This document shows positions 51,053-61,441 of a stretch of DNA of 64,000 nt, piece after piece. The translations under genes and the position numbers were made by a program. The notes beneath the pieces are model-generated. The model worked only from the letters and a program-made list of their open reading frames with translations. It had not been told where the DNA came from and did not search any database. Within the stretch, counting starts at the first letter, position 1. The number at the start of each line of letters is the position of its first letter. The DNA lies in NCBI GenBank assembly GCA_000514715.1, contig AZWL01000008.1, positions 62,001-126,000 on the forward strand, given 5' to 3'. This DNA is from Streptomyces sp. CNH099 (GTDB lineage Bacteria; Actinomycetota; Actinomycetes; Streptomycetales; Streptomycetaceae).

Positions 51053-51844
51053 ATGAGCGCTCGGCAGGCGGGGACGGGCGTCTTCGCCCCGCGCCCCGGG
51101 GCGGCGCCGCTGCCCCGCATGATCGCAGCGCAGGCCGGGCTGGAGACCCGGCTGCTCCTGCGCAACGGCGAGCAGCTGCTCCTCACCATGATCATCCCCG
51201 CGGTGCTGCTGCTGCTCTTCAGCACCGTGGACGTCGTCGACACCGGTCCCGGCGAGGCCGTCGACTTCCTCGCCCCCGGCGCCGTCGCGCTCGCCGTCAT
51301 GGCCACCGCCTTCACCGGCCAGGCCATCGGCACCGGCTTCGACCGCCGCTACGGCGTGCTGAAGCGGCTCGGCGCCTCGCCGCTGCCCCGGGCGGGGCTG
51401 ATGGCGGCGAAGGCGGTCGCGGTGCTCGCCACGATCGCGCTGCAGCTCGTGCTGCTGACCGCGATCGCGCTGGCGCTCGGCTGGTCGCCGCGCGGCGGGG
51501 CGGCCGGCGCGCTGGCCGTGGTGCTGCTCGTGGCGCTGGGCGCGGCGGCGTTCTCGGGGCTCGGGCTGCTGATGGCGGGCACGCTCCGGGCGGAGGCGAC
51601 GCTCGCGGCGGCGAACCTCGTCTTCGTGCTGCTGCTGGTGGCCGGGGGCGTGCTGGTGCCGTTGGAGAAGTTCCCCGACGGCGCGCGGGCGGTCCTCGAA
51701 GTGCTGCCGGTCGCGGCGCTGTCCGACGGGCTGCGGGACGTCCTCCGGGACGGCGGCGGCGTGCCGTGGGGCGACCTGGGCCTGCTGGCCGGCTGGGCGG
51801 TGCTGGGGCTGGGGCTGGCCGCGCGGTTCTTCCGCTGGGAGTGA
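51053..51844 (+). CDS. ABC-2 type permease
   Basis: This 263-aa membrane protein has six hydrophobic segments (LTMIIPAVLLLLFSTVDVV; AVALAVMATAFTGQAIGTGF; VLATIALQLVLLTAIALALG and others), the usual ABC-2 exporter fold. It pairs with the ATPase just upstream. ATG at 51053; an earlier in-frame start reads through the duplicated repeat. Position before ctaA/ctaB is common in actinobacteria; the substrate is unknown. Confidence 0.9.
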   Translation: MSARQAGTGVFAPRPGAAPLPRMIAAQAGLETRLLLRNGEQLLLTMIIPAVLLLLFSTVDVVDTGPGEAVDFLAPGAVALAVMATAFTGQAIGTGFDRRYGVLKRLGASPLPRAGLMAAKAVAVLATIALQLVLLTAIALALGWSPRGGAAGALAVVLLVALGAAAFSGLGLLMAGTLRAEATLAAANLVFVLLLVAGGVLVPLEKFPDGARAVLEVLPVAALSDGLRDVLRDGGGVPWGDLGLLAGWAVLGLGLAARFFRWE

Positions 51845-51910
51845 TCCGCCGGGCGGGGCGGCCGCGGGGCAGCGCGTACGGACGTACGGGAACGTCCGCC
51901 GCACCCCTCG

Positions 51911-51940
51911 TGAAACCACGCACAAGGGGCGTCATACGAT
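51911..51940 (+). promoter_or_regulatory. Promoter of ctaA, probably leaderless
   Basis: TACGAT at 51935-51940 is a good -10, with a weak TGAAAC (51911-51916) 18 bases before it. The ctaA GTG begins 8 bases after the -10, with no ribosome site between, so transcription probably starts at or next to the start codon. Confidence 0.45.
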
Positions 51941-51947
51941 AGGCGCC

Positions 51948-52931
51948 GTGCAGAGCCCCCTCGCCCTCATCGCCGAGCGCTGGACCCCGACGCAAGCGAC
52001 GGTCCGGCGCGCGACGTTCTCCGCGCTGCTGATGAGCATCGTCATCGTGGTCACCGGGGGCGCCGTCCGGCTGACGGGCTCCGGGCTCGGCTGCGACACG
52101 TGGCCCAAGTGCTCCGACGACAGCCTGCTGGCCACGTCCGAGATGGGCATGCACGGCGCCATCGAGTTCGGCAACCGGCTGCTGACGTACGTGCTGTGCG
52201 CCGCCGTCGGCTGGGCCATCGTCGCGGCCCGCGCCACCAAGCCGTGGCGCCGCGAGCTGACCCGGCTGGGCTGGGTGCAGTTCTGGGTGGTCATGGGCAA
52301 CGCCGTCCTCGGCGGCGCCGCGGTGCTCACCGAGCTGAACCCGTACACCGTGGCCGCCCACTTCCTGCTGGCCACCGGGCTGATCACCATCACGTACCTC
52401 ACCTGGCACCGCGCCCGCGAGGGCGACGGCGGGCCCGACATGCTCGTCGGGGTGGTGGTGCGCCGGCTGACCCGGGCGCTGGTGGCGGTGTCCGTCGTGC
52501 TGCTGGCCGCCGGGACCGTCGTGACCGGCACGGGGCCGCACGCGGGCGACTCCAGCGAGGTGCCCCGGATGGGGTGGATCAGCTGGGAGCACGCGGCGAA
52601 GGTGCACTCCGTCACGGCCTGGGCGGTGATCGCCCTGACGATCGCGATCTGGGTGACGCTGAAGCTCGTGGACGGCCCGCCGGGGCCGCTGTCCCGCACC
52701 CGCGACCTGTTCCTGGTGCTGATGTCGCAGGCGGTCGTCGGCTACGCGCAGTACCTGACGGACGTGCCAGAGGCGCTGGTCATGATCCACCTGTTCGGCT
52801 CGACGCTGGTGTGGATCGCGGTGCTGCGGGTGGCCGTCTCGCTGCGGCACCGGCCGGAGACGCCGCCCGCGGAGGTCCCGCCCCCGGCGGTGCGCGCGGA
52901 GGCGCGGCCGGTGGGCTCGGCGGCCCCGTAG
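51948..52931 (+). CDS. ctaA: Heme A synthase
   Basis: CtaA/COX15 oxidises heme O to heme A for cytochrome c oxidase. The 327-aa protein has eight membrane helices and the family motifs VVTGGAVRLTGSGLGCDTWPKC, the heme-ligand His in MHGAIEFGNRLL, VAAHFLLATG, HAAKVHSVTAW and MIHLFGSTLVW. GTG at 51948. It is close to the convergent ctaB, which makes its substrate. Confidence 0.95.
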   Translation: MQSPLALIAERWTPTQATVRRATFSALLMSIVIVVTGGAVRLTGSGLGCDTWPKCSDDSLLATSEMGMHGAIEFGNRLLTYVLCAAVGWAIVAARATKPWRRELTRLGWVQFWVVMGNAVLGGAAVLTELNPYTVAAHFLLATGLITITYLTWHRAREGDGGPDMLVGVVVRRLTRALVAVSVVLLAAGTVVTGTGPHAGDSSEVPRMGWISWEHAAKVHSVTAWAVIALTIAIWVTLKLVDGPPGPLSRTRDLFLVLMSQAVVGYAQYLTDVPEALVMIHLFGSTLVWIAVLRVAVSLRHRPETPPAEVPPPAVRAEARPVGSAAP

Positions 52932-53008
52932 CGCCGGCCGCCCACGGCGGGACGGGGAACACCCACCGGCGGGCGGACGCACCCACCCCGCGGCCCACCG
53001 GATGACGG

Positions 53009-53479
53009 TCAGGAGCCCTTCTGCCCGCCGCTCTCGTCGCCGCCCGCCGCGGCCGGGCCGCCCCCGGCACCGCCCGGGCCGGCCTCCCCGGCCGGCTTGT
53101 CCGTGGACGGTTCGTCCGGCCCGGCCTCCGCGCCGGAGGCCGCCGCCGCACCCGCCGCGCCCGGCGCAGCCGGGTTCGCGGAGCCGCCCAGCTGGATTCC
53201 GGCCATCCGCTTCCACTCGTACGGCCCCGTCCGCACCCGCGCCGCCAGCTCGCCGTCGAAGCTCTCCTGCAGCGCGACCCCCGCGGCCTCCGCCGCCGCC
53301 GTCGCGCTCGCCGTGCTCGGCGCCACCAGGTCGCCCCACACCCCGTCCGCCCCGACCAGCACCAGCCGCGCGCCCGGCTCCCCGAGGTACGCCACCTGCC
53401 CCCGCGCGCCGCCGTGGCGGCCGGCGAAGGACTCGATCTGCCGGGTGAGCTTGCGGGTCCTGCGGTCGTCATCGCTCAT
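53009..53479 (-). CDS. Conserved actinobacterial protein, unknown function
   Basis: This 156-aa soluble protein has an N-terminal conserved half (RKLTRQIESFAGRHGG; QVAYLGEPGARLVLVGADGVWGDLVAPS; WKRMAGIQLGG) and a low-complexity Ala/Gly/Pro-rich C-terminal half. The family recurs beside ctaB in streptomycetes, but no function is known. ATG at 53479, 25 bases downstream of ctaB in the same direction. Confidence 0.8.
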   Translation of the reverse strand: MSDDDRRTRKLTRQIESFAGRHGGARGQVAYLGEPGARLVLVGADGVWGDLVAPSTASATAAAEAAGVALQESFDGELAARVRTGPYEWKRMAGIQLGGSANPAAPGAAGAAAASGAEAGPDEPSTDKPAGEAGPGGAGGGPAAAGGDESGGQKGS

Positions 53480-53503
53480 GGAGCAGATGCTACCCGCCGG
53501 TAA

Positions 53504-54451
53504 TCAGCGCAGGAAGGGATCCACGGCCACCGCGATGAACAGCAGCGACACATAGGTGATGGACCAGTGGAAGAGCCGCATCTCCTTGAGCTTCGCGCCC
53601 ACGATCCCGCGCCCGGCCCGCCGCAGCAGCCCGTGCGCCTCGCGCAGCCACACCGCGCCGAGCACCGCGGCCACCACCGGGTAGAACCAGCCGGTGTAGC
53701 CCAGCGGCCACAGCAGCAGCGAGACGCCGACCATCACCCAGCTGTACGCGACGATCTGCCGCGCGACAACCTTGTTCGACGCCACCACCGGCAGCATCGG
53801 CACTTTGACGCGCGCGTAGTCGTCCCTGACCTTCATCGACAGCGGCCAGTAGTGCGGCGGCGTCCAGAAGAACATCACCAGGAAGAGGATCAGCGAGGCC
53901 CAGGAGACGGAGTTCGTCACCGCGGACCAGCCGATGGCGACCGGCATGCAGCCGGCGATGCCGCCCCAGACGATGTTCTGCGAGGTACGCCGCTTCAGCA
54001 GCATCGTGTAGACGAGGACGTAGAAGAGGTTCGCGCCGAGGGCGAGCGCCGCGGACAGCGGGTTGACGAGTGTGGCGAACCACACCGTGGACACCACCGT
54101 CAGCGTCAGGCCGAAGGCCAGCCCTTCGGCCGGCCGGACCATCCCGGTCACCAGCGGCCGCTGCTCCGTGCGGTGCATCAGCGCGTCGATGTCCCGGTCC
54201 AGGTACATGTTGAGCGCGTTGGCCCCGCCGGCGGACAGGTAGCCGCCGACGCAGGTGACGAGCACCAGCCACAGGTCGGGCACGCCCTCGGCGGCCAGGA
54301 ACATCACCGGAACGGTGGTGATCAGCAGCAGTTCGATGATGCGCGGCTTGGTCAGCGCCACGAACGCCTTGACCCGGGCACCGGCCGGCCGGTGCGCGGT
54401 GTCCTGCCCGAGCGCACCCGCTGGTCGGGATTCGACGGCCGTCACGGACAC
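53504..54451 (-). CDS. ctaB: Protoheme IX farnesyltransferase
   Basis: CtaB attaches a farnesyl group to heme B, giving heme O. The 315-aa UbiA-type membrane protein has the Asp-rich site [15 protein letters not shown] and [22 protein letters not shown] at 54451 is used; GTG at 54445 has better spacing from AGAGG and may be the real start. It is divergent from the pentose phosphate operon. Confidence 0.95.
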   Translation of the reverse strand: MSVTAVESRPAGALGQDTAHRPAGARVKAFVALTKPRIIELLLITTVPVMFLAAEGVPDLWLVLVTCVGGYLSAGGANALNMYLDRDIDALMHRTEQRPLVTGMVRPAEGLAFGLTLTVVSTVWFATLVNPLSAALALGANLFYVLVYTMLLKRRTSQNIVWGGIAGCMPVAIGWSAVTNSVSWASLILFLVMFFWTPPHYWPLSMKVRDDYARVKVPMLPVVASNKVVARQIVAYSWVMVGVSLLLWPLGYTGWFYPVVAAVLGAVWLREAHGLLRRAGRGIVGAKLKEMRLFHWSITYVSLLFIAVAVDPFLR

Positions 54452-54709
54452 CTCTGCTCGCGGTCAAGGGACTTCTGTACGTCGTCACTGTAGACGCTGC
54501 GTATCGGCCCCCGGCGCGGGGGGTGCCCCGTGTTGGGGGTCCGGGTTCCGCCCGCGGGCGGGCGGAACGGGAGGCGATCCGGCGGCCGTGTCCGGCGGGC
54601 GCGACCGGCCCGGCACCGGCAGTCTGGTATGAGCGGGATAGGCTCGAAGGGCCCGGTGCTTTCCGGTCGCCGGAGTTCCCGACCGTGGAGAGAGGAGCCC
54701 TGAACAAGG

Positions 54710-56809
54710 GTGAGCACGCAGCCGACCACCGATCTCGAGTGGAACGAACTGGACGACCGCGCGGTGGACACCGTCCGCGTTCTGGCCATGGACGCCGTAC
54801 AGAAGGTCGGCAACGGCCACCCCGGCACGGCGATGAGCCTGGCCCCCGCCGCCTACACCCTCTTCCAGAAGGTGATGCGGCACGACCCCGCCGACCCGCA
54901 GTGGGCGGGCCGGGACCGCTTCGTACTCTCCGCGGGCCACTCCAGCCTGACCCTCTACATCCAGCTCTACCTCGGCGGGTTCGGCCTGGAGCTGGCCGAC
55001 CTGGAGGCCTTCCGCACCTGGGGCTCCAGGACCCCCGGCCACCCCGAGTACGGCCACACCCCCGGCGTCGAGACGACGACGGGACCGCTCGGCCAGGGCC
55101 TGGCGAACGCCGTCGGCATGGCGATGTCCGCGCGCTACGAGCGCGGCCTGTTCGACCCGGACGCGCCCGCCGGCACCTCTCCGTTCGACCACCACATCTG
55201 GGTGATCGCGGGCGACGGCTGCCTCCAGGAGGGCATCTCGCACGAGGCGTCCTCGCTGGCCGGCCACCAGAAGCTGGGCAACCTCATACTGCTCTGGGAC
55301 GACAACCACATCTCCATCGAGGGCGACACCGCCGCCGCCGTCTCCGAGGACACGATCGCGCGCTACGAGGCGTACGGCTGGCACGTCCAGCGGGTCGAGC
55401 AGAAGCCGAACGGCGACCTGGACCCCGAGGCGCTGCACCGGGCCTTCGAGGAGGCCCGGGCGGTCACCGACCGGCCGTCGTTCATCGCGGCCCGCTCGAT
55501 CATCGCCTGGCCGGCCCCGAACGCACAGAACACCGAGGCCGCGCACGGCTCGGCGCTGGGCGCCGAGGAGGTCGCCGCGACCAAGCGGGTCCTCGGCTTC
55601 GACCCCGAGCGGCACTTCGAGGTCGACGCCGACGTGCTCACCCACACCCGCGCGCTCGGCGAGCGCGGCGCGGAGATGCACGCCGCGTGGGACAAGCAGT
55701 TCGCCGTCTGGCGGCAGACCAACCCGGGGCGCGCCGCCGAGTTCGACCGGATCCGCGCCGGCGAGCTGCCCGCGGGCTGGGCGGACGAGCTGCCGTCCTT
55801 CCCGGCCGGCAAGGCCGTCGCCACCCGCAAGGCGTCGGGCGAGGTACTGAAGGCGCTCGGCCCGGTGGTGCCCGAGCTGTGGGGCGGCTCCGCCGACCTG
55901 GCCGGGTCCAACAACACCACCATCCCCGGCTCGGCCTCCTTCCTGCCCGCCGACAACCCGCTGGCGGGCGCCGACCCGTACGGCCGGACCGTGCACAACG
56001 GGATCCGCGAGCACGCGATGGCCGCCGTCATGAACGGCGTCACGCTGCACGGCAACACGCGCGTGTACGGCGGCACGTTCCTGGTCTTCTCCGACTACAT
56101 GCGCAACGCGGTGCGGCTCTCGGCGCTGATGCACCTGCCGGTGACGTACGTGTGGACGCACGACTCCATCGGCCTCGGCGAGGACGGTCCGACCCACCAG
56201 CCGGTCGAGCACCTGTCGAGCCTGCGCGCGATCCCCGGGCTGAACGTGGTCCGCCCGGCGGACGCCAACGAGACCGTGATCGCCTGGCGCGAGATCCTGC
56301 GCCGGTACACCAAGGAGTTCGGCGTCGGCGCCCCGCACGGCCTGGCGCTGACCCGGCAGGGGGTGCCGACGTTCGAGACGAACGGTGCCGTCGAGAACGC
56401 GGGCCGCGGCGGCTACGTGATGTTCGAGGCCGAGGGCCCCGGCGGCGAGCGGGCCGAGCCGCAGGTGATCCTCATCGGCACCGGCTCGGAGGTGCAGCTC
56501 GCGGTCGGCGCCCGGGAGCAGTTGCAGGCGGAGGGCGTGCCGACGCGGGTGGTCTCGATGCCGTCCGTGGAGTGGTTCGACGAGCAGCCGCAGGAGTACC
56601 GCGACGCGGTGCTGCCGCCCGCGGTCAGGGCCCGGGTGGCGGTCGAGGCGGGCGTCGGGATGTCCTGGCACCGCTTCACCGGGGACGCCGGACGCGTCGT
56701 CTCCCTGGAGCACTTCGGCGCCTCCGCCGACTACCAGGTCCTGTTCCGTGAGTACGGGCTGACGGCCGACGCCGTTGCCGCCGCGGCCCGGGAATCCCTG
56801 CGGGCCTGA
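54710..56809 (+). CDS. tkt: Transketolase
   Basis: Transketolase moves two-carbon units between sugar phosphates using thiamine diphosphate. The 699-aa protein has [19 protein letters not shown], the cofactor site [19 protein letters not shown] with [18 protein letters not shown] and [22 protein letters not shown] at 54710 lies 12 bases after AGGAG. It leads the tkt-tal-zwf-opcA-pgl operon. A TAGGCT -10-like element lies near 54645. Confidence 0.96.
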   Translation: MSTQPTTDLEWNELDDRAVDTVRVLAMDAVQKVGNGHPGTAMSLAPAAYTLFQKVMRHDPADPQWAGRDRFVLSAGHSSLTLYIQLYLGGFGLELADLEAFRTWGSRTPGHPEYGHTPGVETTTGPLGQGLANAVGMAMSARYERGLFDPDAPAGTSPFDHHIWVIAGDGCLQEGISHEASSLAGHQKLGNLILLWDDNHISIEGDTAAAVSEDTIARYEAYGWHVQRVEQKPNGDLDPEALHRAFEEARAVTDRPSFIAARSIIAWPAPNAQNTEAAHGSALGAEEVAATKRVLGFDPERHFEVDADVLTHTRALGERGAEMHAAWDKQFAVWRQTNPGRAAEFDRIRAGELPAGWADELPSFPAGKAVATRKASGEVLKALGPVVPELWGGSADLAGSNNTTIPGSASFLPADNPLAGADPYGRTVHNGIREHAMAAVMNGVTLHGNTRVYGGTFLVFSDYMRNAVRLSALMHLPVTYVWTHDSIGLGEDGPTHQPVEHLSSLRAIPGLNVVRPADANETVIAWREILRRYTKEFGVGAPHGLALTRQGVPTFETNGAVENAGRGGYVMFEAEGPGGERAEPQVILIGTGSEVQLAVGAREQLQAEGVPTRVVSMPSVEWFDEQPQEYRDAVLPPAVRARVAVEAGVGMSWHRFTGDAGRVVSLEHFGASADYQVLFREYGLTADAVAAAARESLRA

Positions 56810-56856
56810 AGTCGCTGACGCATACAGACGAAACGATGTCAGGAGATGCAATACCG

Positions 56857-57987
56857 ATGACCGACGCACTCGAGCGCCTCTCCGGTGAAGGCGTCGCGAT
56901 CTGGCTCGACGACCTGTCCCGCAAGCGCATCACGTCCGGCAATCTCGCCGAACTGGTCGACGAGAGCCACGTCGTGGGCGTGACCACCAACCCCACGATC
57001 TTCCAGAAGGCCATCTCGGCGGGCGACGGCTACGACGGCCAGCTCACGGACCTGGCCGCCCGACGCGTCACCGTCGAGGAGGCCGTGCGCATGATCACGA
57101 CGGCCGACGTGCGCGACGCGGCCGACGTGCTCCGCCCGGTGTACGACGCCACCGAGGGCCAGGACGGCCGGGTCTCCATCGAGGTCGACCCGCGCCTGGC
57201 CCACAACACCGCCGCCACCATCGCCGAGGCCAAGCAGCTGGCCTGGCTGGTGGACCGGCCCAACCTGTTCGTGAAGATCCCCGCCACCCGGGCGGGGCTG
57301 CCCGCCATCACCGAGGTGATCGGCAAGGGCATCAGCGTCAACGTCACGCTGATCTTCTCCCTGGAGCGCTACCGCGAGGTGATGGACGCCTTCCTCGCCG
57401 GCCTGGAGCAGGCGAAGGCCGCCGGCCTGGACCTGGCGGAGATCCGCTCGGTCGCCTCGTTCTTCGTCTCCCGGGTGGACGCCGAGATCGACAAGCGGCT
57501 CGACGCCCTGGGCACCCCCGAGGCGAAGGAGGCGCGCGGCAAGGCGGCCGTCGCCAACGCCCGGCTGGCGTACGAGGCGTTCGAGGAGGTCTTCTCCTCG
57601 GACCGCTGGACCGCGCTGGAGAAGGCCGGTGCCCACAAGCAGCGCCCCCTGTGGGCGTCGACGGGCGTGAAGGACAAGGCGTACAAGGACACGCTCTACG
57701 TGGACGAGCTGGTCGCGCCGGGCACGGTGAACACCATGCCGGAGCCGACCCTGCACGCCGTCGCCGACCACGGCGCGATCCGCGGGCCCGCCATGGGGAA
57801 GGAGCAGCGCGGCACGTACGACGAGGCGCGCGCCGACATCGACGCCCTGGAGAAGCTGGGCGTCTCGTACGACGAGGTGGTCGCCCTGCTGGAGGACGAG
57901 GGCGTGGAGAAGTTCGCCAAGTCCTGGAACGACCTGCTCGACTCCACCCGGACAGAGCTTGAGCGCCGCGCACCGAAGGGGGCGTAG
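56857..57987 (+). CDS. tal: Transaldolase
   Basis: Transaldolase transfers dihydroxyacetone units in the non-oxidative pentose phosphate branch. The 376-aa actinobacterial form has [34 protein letters not shown], the Schiff-base Lys in [15 protein letters not shown] and [20 protein letters not shown] at 56857 was chosen over 56836 because AGGAG (about 56841) lies between the two. Confidence 0.95.
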   Translation: MTDALERLSGEGVAIWLDDLSRKRITSGNLAELVDESHVVGVTTNPTIFQKAISAGDGYDGQLTDLAARRVTVEEAVRMITTADVRDAADVLRPVYDATEGQDGRVSIEVDPRLAHNTAATIAEAKQLAWLVDRPNLFVKIPATRAGLPAITEVIGKGISVNVTLIFSLERYREVMDAFLAGLEQAKAAGLDLAEIRSVASFFVSRVDAEIDKRLDALGTPEAKEARGKAAVANARLAYEAFEEVFSSDRWTALEKAGAHKQRPLWASTGVKDKAYKDTLYVDELVAPGTVNTMPEPTLHAVADHGAIRGPAMGKEQRGTYDEARADIDALEKLGVSYDEVVALLEDEGVEKFAKSWNDLLDSTRTELERRAPKGA

Positions 57988-57993
57988 TCGACG

Positions 57994-59523
57994 GTGACCG
58001 GCTCTGGCACCAACCCGCTGCGTGACCCGCAGGACCGGCGGCTGCCGCGGATCGCGGGCCCCTCGGGCCTGGTCATCTTCGGCGTCACCGGCGACCTGTC
58101 GCGCAAGAAGCTGATGCCCGCCGTGTACGACCTGGCGCACCGGGGGCTGCTGCCGCCCGGCTTCTCCCTCGTCGGCTTCGCCCGCCGCGACTGGGAGAAC
58201 GAGGACTTCGCGCAGGTCGTACACGACTCGGTGAAGGAGCACGCCCGCACGCCCTTCCGCGAGGAGGTGTGGCAGCAGCTCTCCGAGGGCTTCCGGTTCG
58301 TCCAGGGCGACTTCGACGACGACGACGCGTTCGAGCGGCTGCGCACCACCGTCGAGGACCTGGACAAGGTGCGCGGCACGGGCGGGAACTTCGCGTTCTA
58401 CCTCTCCGTGCCGCCGAAGTTCTTCCCGCTGGTCGTGCAGCAGCTCAAGGAGCACAACCTGGCCGACCCGGCCGGCGACTCCTGGCGGCGCGCGGTCATC
58501 GAGAAGCCGTTCGGGCACGACCTGAAGAGCGCCGTGGAGCTGAACCGGATCGTCCACCAGGTCTTCGAGCCCGACCAGGTCTTCCGCATCGACCACTACC
58601 TGGGCAAGGAGACCGTCCAGAACATCCTGGCGCTGCGCTTCGCCAACACGATGTTCGAGCCGATCTGGAACCGGTCGTACGTCGACCACGTGCAGATCAC
58701 CATGGCCGAGGACATCGGCATCGGCGGCCGCGCCGGCTACTACGACGGCATCGGCGCCGCCCGCGACGTCATCCAGAACCACCTGCTGCAGCTGCTGGCG
58801 CTGACCGCGATGGAGGAGCCGACGGCCTTCGACGCGCAGGCGCTGGTGGCGGAGAAGATCAAGGTGCTGGCGTCGCTGCAGCTCCCCGCCGACCTGGGCC
58901 GGCACACGGTGCGCGGGCAGTACGCGGCCGGCTGGCAGGGCGGCGAGAAGGTGCGCGGCTATCTGGAGGAGGAGGGCATCGACCCGAACTCCGGCACCGA
59001 CACCTACGCCGCGATCAAGCTGGGGATCGACAACCGCCGGTGGGCGGGCGTGCCGTTCTACCTGCGCACCGGCAAGCGGCTCGGCCGCCGGGTCACGGAG
59101 ATCGCCGTCGTCTTCCAGCGGGCTCCGCACCTGCCGTTCGACACCACCGACACCATGGAGCTGGGCCAGAACGCGCTGGTGATCCGCGTCCAGCCGGACG
59201 AGGGCGTCACCGTGCGGTTCGGCTCCAAGGTGCCCGGCACGTCGATGGAGGTGCGGGACGTGACGATGGACTTCGCCTACGGCGAGTCCTTCACCGAGTC
59301 CAGCCCCGAGGCGTACGAGCGGCTGCTCCTCGACGTGCTCCTCGGCGACGCCAACCTCTTCCCGCGCCACCAGGAGGTCGAGCTGTCCTGGCAGATCCTC
59401 GACCCCATCGAGGAGCACTGGGCCGCGCACGGCAGGCCCGAGCCGTACACCGCGGGCACCTGGGGGCCGAGGGCGGCGGACGAGATGCTGGCACGAGACG
59501 GACGGAGCTGGCGGCGGCCATGA
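57994..59523 (+). CDS. zwf: Glucose-6-phosphate dehydrogenase
   Basis: Zwf oxidises glucose 6-phosphate, making NADPH. The 509-aa sequence has the coenzyme-binding FGVTGDLSRKKLMPAVYDL and the substrate signature RIDHYLGKETVQN. GTG at 57994, 6 bases after tal. The stop overlaps opcA (ATGA), whose product is needed for Zwf activity in actinobacteria. Confidence 0.97.
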   Translation: MTGSGTNPLRDPQDRRLPRIAGPSGLVIFGVTGDLSRKKLMPAVYDLAHRGLLPPGFSLVGFARRDWENEDFAQVVHDSVKEHARTPFREEVWQQLSEGFRFVQGDFDDDDAFERLRTTVEDLDKVRGTGGNFAFYLSVPPKFFPLVVQQLKEHNLADPAGDSWRRAVIEKPFGHDLKSAVELNRIVHQVFEPDQVFRIDHYLGKETVQNILALRFANTMFEPIWNRSYVDHVQITMAEDIGIGGRAGYYDGIGAARDVIQNHLLQLLALTAMEEPTAFDAQALVAEKIKVLASLQLPADLGRHTVRGQYAAGWQGGEKVRGYLEEEGIDPNSGTDTYAAIKLGIDNRRWAGVPFYLRTGKRLGRRVTEIAVVFQRAPHLPFDTTDTMELGQNALVIRVQPDEGVTVRFGSKVPGTSMEVRDVTMDFAYGESFTESSPEAYERLLLDVLLGDANLFPRHQEVELSWQILDPIEEHWAAHGRPEPYTAGTWGPRAADEMLARDGRSWRRP

Positions 59524-60599
59524 ACATCGACCTCACCGAGACCACCTCGGCCCAGATCAACTCGGCGCTCGTGGGCGCCCGGCGGGCCACCGGCACGCCG
59601 GCCGTCGGGATGGTGCTCACGCTGGTCATCGTCACCGACGAGGGCAACCACTACGACGCGCTCAAGGCCGCCAGCCAGGCGTCCAAGGAGCACCCGTCGC
59701 GCATCCTCGTCGTCATCAAGCGCCCCGGCCGCTCCCCGCGCGAGCGCGCGCTGGCGCGGCTGGACGCCGAGGTGCGGGTCGGCAACGAGACGGACACCGG
59801 CGAGACGGTGCTGCTGCGGCTGCACGGCGAGCTGGCGGGGCACGCGGCCAGCGTCGTGCTGCCGCTGCTGCTGCCGGACGCCCCGGTGGTGGTGTGGTGG
59901 CCGGAGGACGCGCCGGAGAACCCGGCGGAGGACCTGCTCGGCCGGCTCGCCACCCGCCGCATCACGGACGCCGCGGCGTGCGAGGACCCGGTCGGCGCGC
60001 TGCGGCAGCGGGCCACGGCGTACGCGCCCGGGGACACGGACCTGGCGTGGACGCGGATCACACCGTGGCGCAGCATGCTGGCGGCGGCGCTGGACCAGCG
60101 GCACGCCACCATCACGTCGGCGGTGGTGGAGGGCGAGGAGTACAACCCCTCCACGGAGCTGCTGGCGCTGTGGCTGGCGAACCGGCTGGGCGTGCCGGTG
60201 GAGCGCACGGCCTCGCCGGGCCCGGGGCTGACCGCGGTGCGGCTGGTGACGTCGGACGGCGTGATCTGCCTGGACCGGCCGAACGGGGCGCTGGCGGAGC
60301 TGGCGGTCCCGGGGCAGCCGGAGCGGCACGTGGCGCTCAAGCGGCGGACGACGGCGGAGCTGATCGCCGAGGAGCTGCGGCGGCTGGACCCGGACGAGGC
60401 GTACGCGCACGCGGTGGCGTACGGCGTGGAGCGGCTGGCGCCGGCGGGGTCGGTGGAGACCGGTGCGCCGGCGGCGGAGGCGGCGGTCGGGACCGAGGCC
60501 GCCGGGGCCGGCGCCGGGAAGCAGGCGGCGCCGAAGAAGCGGCCGGCGAAGAAGGCGGCCTCGGGGACGCAGCCGCCGTCCTCGGCGCAGGGTTCGTGA
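59520..60599 (+). CDS. opcA: Glucose-6-phosphate dehydrogenase assembly protein OpcA
   Basis: This 359-aa activator/assembly partner of Zwf is tied to it by an ATGA overlap. Typical segments are MNIDLTETTSAQINSAL, HPSRILVVIKRPG, LLPDAPVVVWWPEDAPENP and AWTRITPWRSMLAAALDQ. The C-terminal 45 residues are Ala/Lys/Pro-rich (KKRPAKKAA) and variable. Confidence 0.95.
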   Translation: MNIDLTETTSAQINSALVGARRATGTPAVGMVLTLVIVTDEGNHYDALKAASQASKEHPSRILVVIKRPGRSPRERALARLDAEVRVGNETDTGETVLLRLHGELAGHAASVVLPLLLPDAPVVVWWPEDAPENPAEDLLGRLATRRITDAAACEDPVGALRQRATAYAPGDTDLAWTRITPWRSMLAAALDQRHATITSAVVEGEEYNPSTELLALWLANRLGVPVERTASPGPGLTAVRLVTSDGVICLDRPNGALAELAVPGQPERHVALKRRTTAELIAEELRRLDPDEAYAHAVAYGVERLAPAGSVETGAPAAEAAVGTEAAGAGAGKQAAPKKRPAKKAASGTQPPSSAQGS

Positions 60600-60607
60600 G
60601 CGGCGCC

Positions 60608-61390
60608 GTGAGCACGCCGCAGGTCGTCGTCCACCGCGACAAGGAGCTGATGGCCGAGGCGGCCGCCGCCCGGCTGATCACCAAGGTCGTGGACGCGCAG
60701 GCGGCCCGGGGCGCCGCCTCGGTCGTGCTCACCGGCGGCCGCAACGGCAACGGCCTGCTGGCCGCGCTGGCCGCCGCGCCGGCCCGGGACGCGGTCGACT
60801 GGACACGTCTCGACCTGTGGTGGGGCGACGAGCGCTTCCTGCCCGCCGGCGACCCCGAGCGCAACGCCACCCAGGCGCGCGCGGCGCTGCTGGACGCGGT
60901 GCCGGTCGACCCGGCGCGGGTGCACGAGATGCCGGCGGCGCAGGCGGCGTTCGGCGCCGACGCGGACGCGGCGGCCGCAGCGTACGCGCGCGAGCTGGCC
61001 GCCGCGGCGCGGCCGGAGGACCACGGGCCGGTCCCCGCGTTCGACGTGCTGCTGCTGGGCGTCGGCCCGGACACGCACGTCGCGTCGCTCTTCCCGGAGC
61101 TGCCGGGGGTACGCGAGACGGAGCGCACGGTCGTCGGGGTGCACGGGGCACCGAAGCCGCCGCCGACGCGGATCTCGCTGACCCTCCCGGCGATCCGGGC
61201 GGCGCGGGAGGTGTGGCTGCTGGCGGCGGGCGAGGACAAGGCGCGGGCGGCGGCGATGGCGCTGTCGGGCGCGGGCGAGATCCAGGCCCCGGCCGCGGGC
61301 GCGCAGGGCCGCCGGCGGACCCTGTGGCTCCTGGACCGCCCGGCGGCCGCGCTGCTGCCGCCGAGCCTGTACCCGCCGGCGTCGCCGTAG
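60608..61390 (+). CDS. pgl: 6-phosphogluconolactonase
   Basis: Pgl hydrolyses the lactone made by Zwf. The 260-aa protein has SVVLTGGRNGNGLLAAL, LWWGDERFLPAGDPERNATQARAALL and LLGVGPDTHVASLFP. GTG at 60608 gives the usual STPQVVVHRD start; an in-frame GTG at 60596, overlapping the opcA stop, would add four residues. It is the last gene of the operon. Confidence 0.94.
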   Translation: MSTPQVVVHRDKELMAEAAAARLITKVVDAQAARGAASVVLTGGRNGNGLLAALAAAPARDAVDWTRLDLWWGDERFLPAGDPERNATQARAALLDAVPVDPARVHEMPAAQAAFGADADAAAAAYARELAAAARPEDHGPVPAFDVLLLGVGPDTHVASLFPELPGVRETERTVVGVHGAPKPPPTRISLTLPAIRAAREVWLLAAGEDKARAAAMALSGAGEIQAPAAGAQGRRRTLWLLDRPAAALLPPSLYPPASP

Positions 61391-61441
61391 CGGGCGCCGC
61401 TCCCGGCGGTGCGGCGGGCCGTCGCCGCGCGCGCCTCCGCC

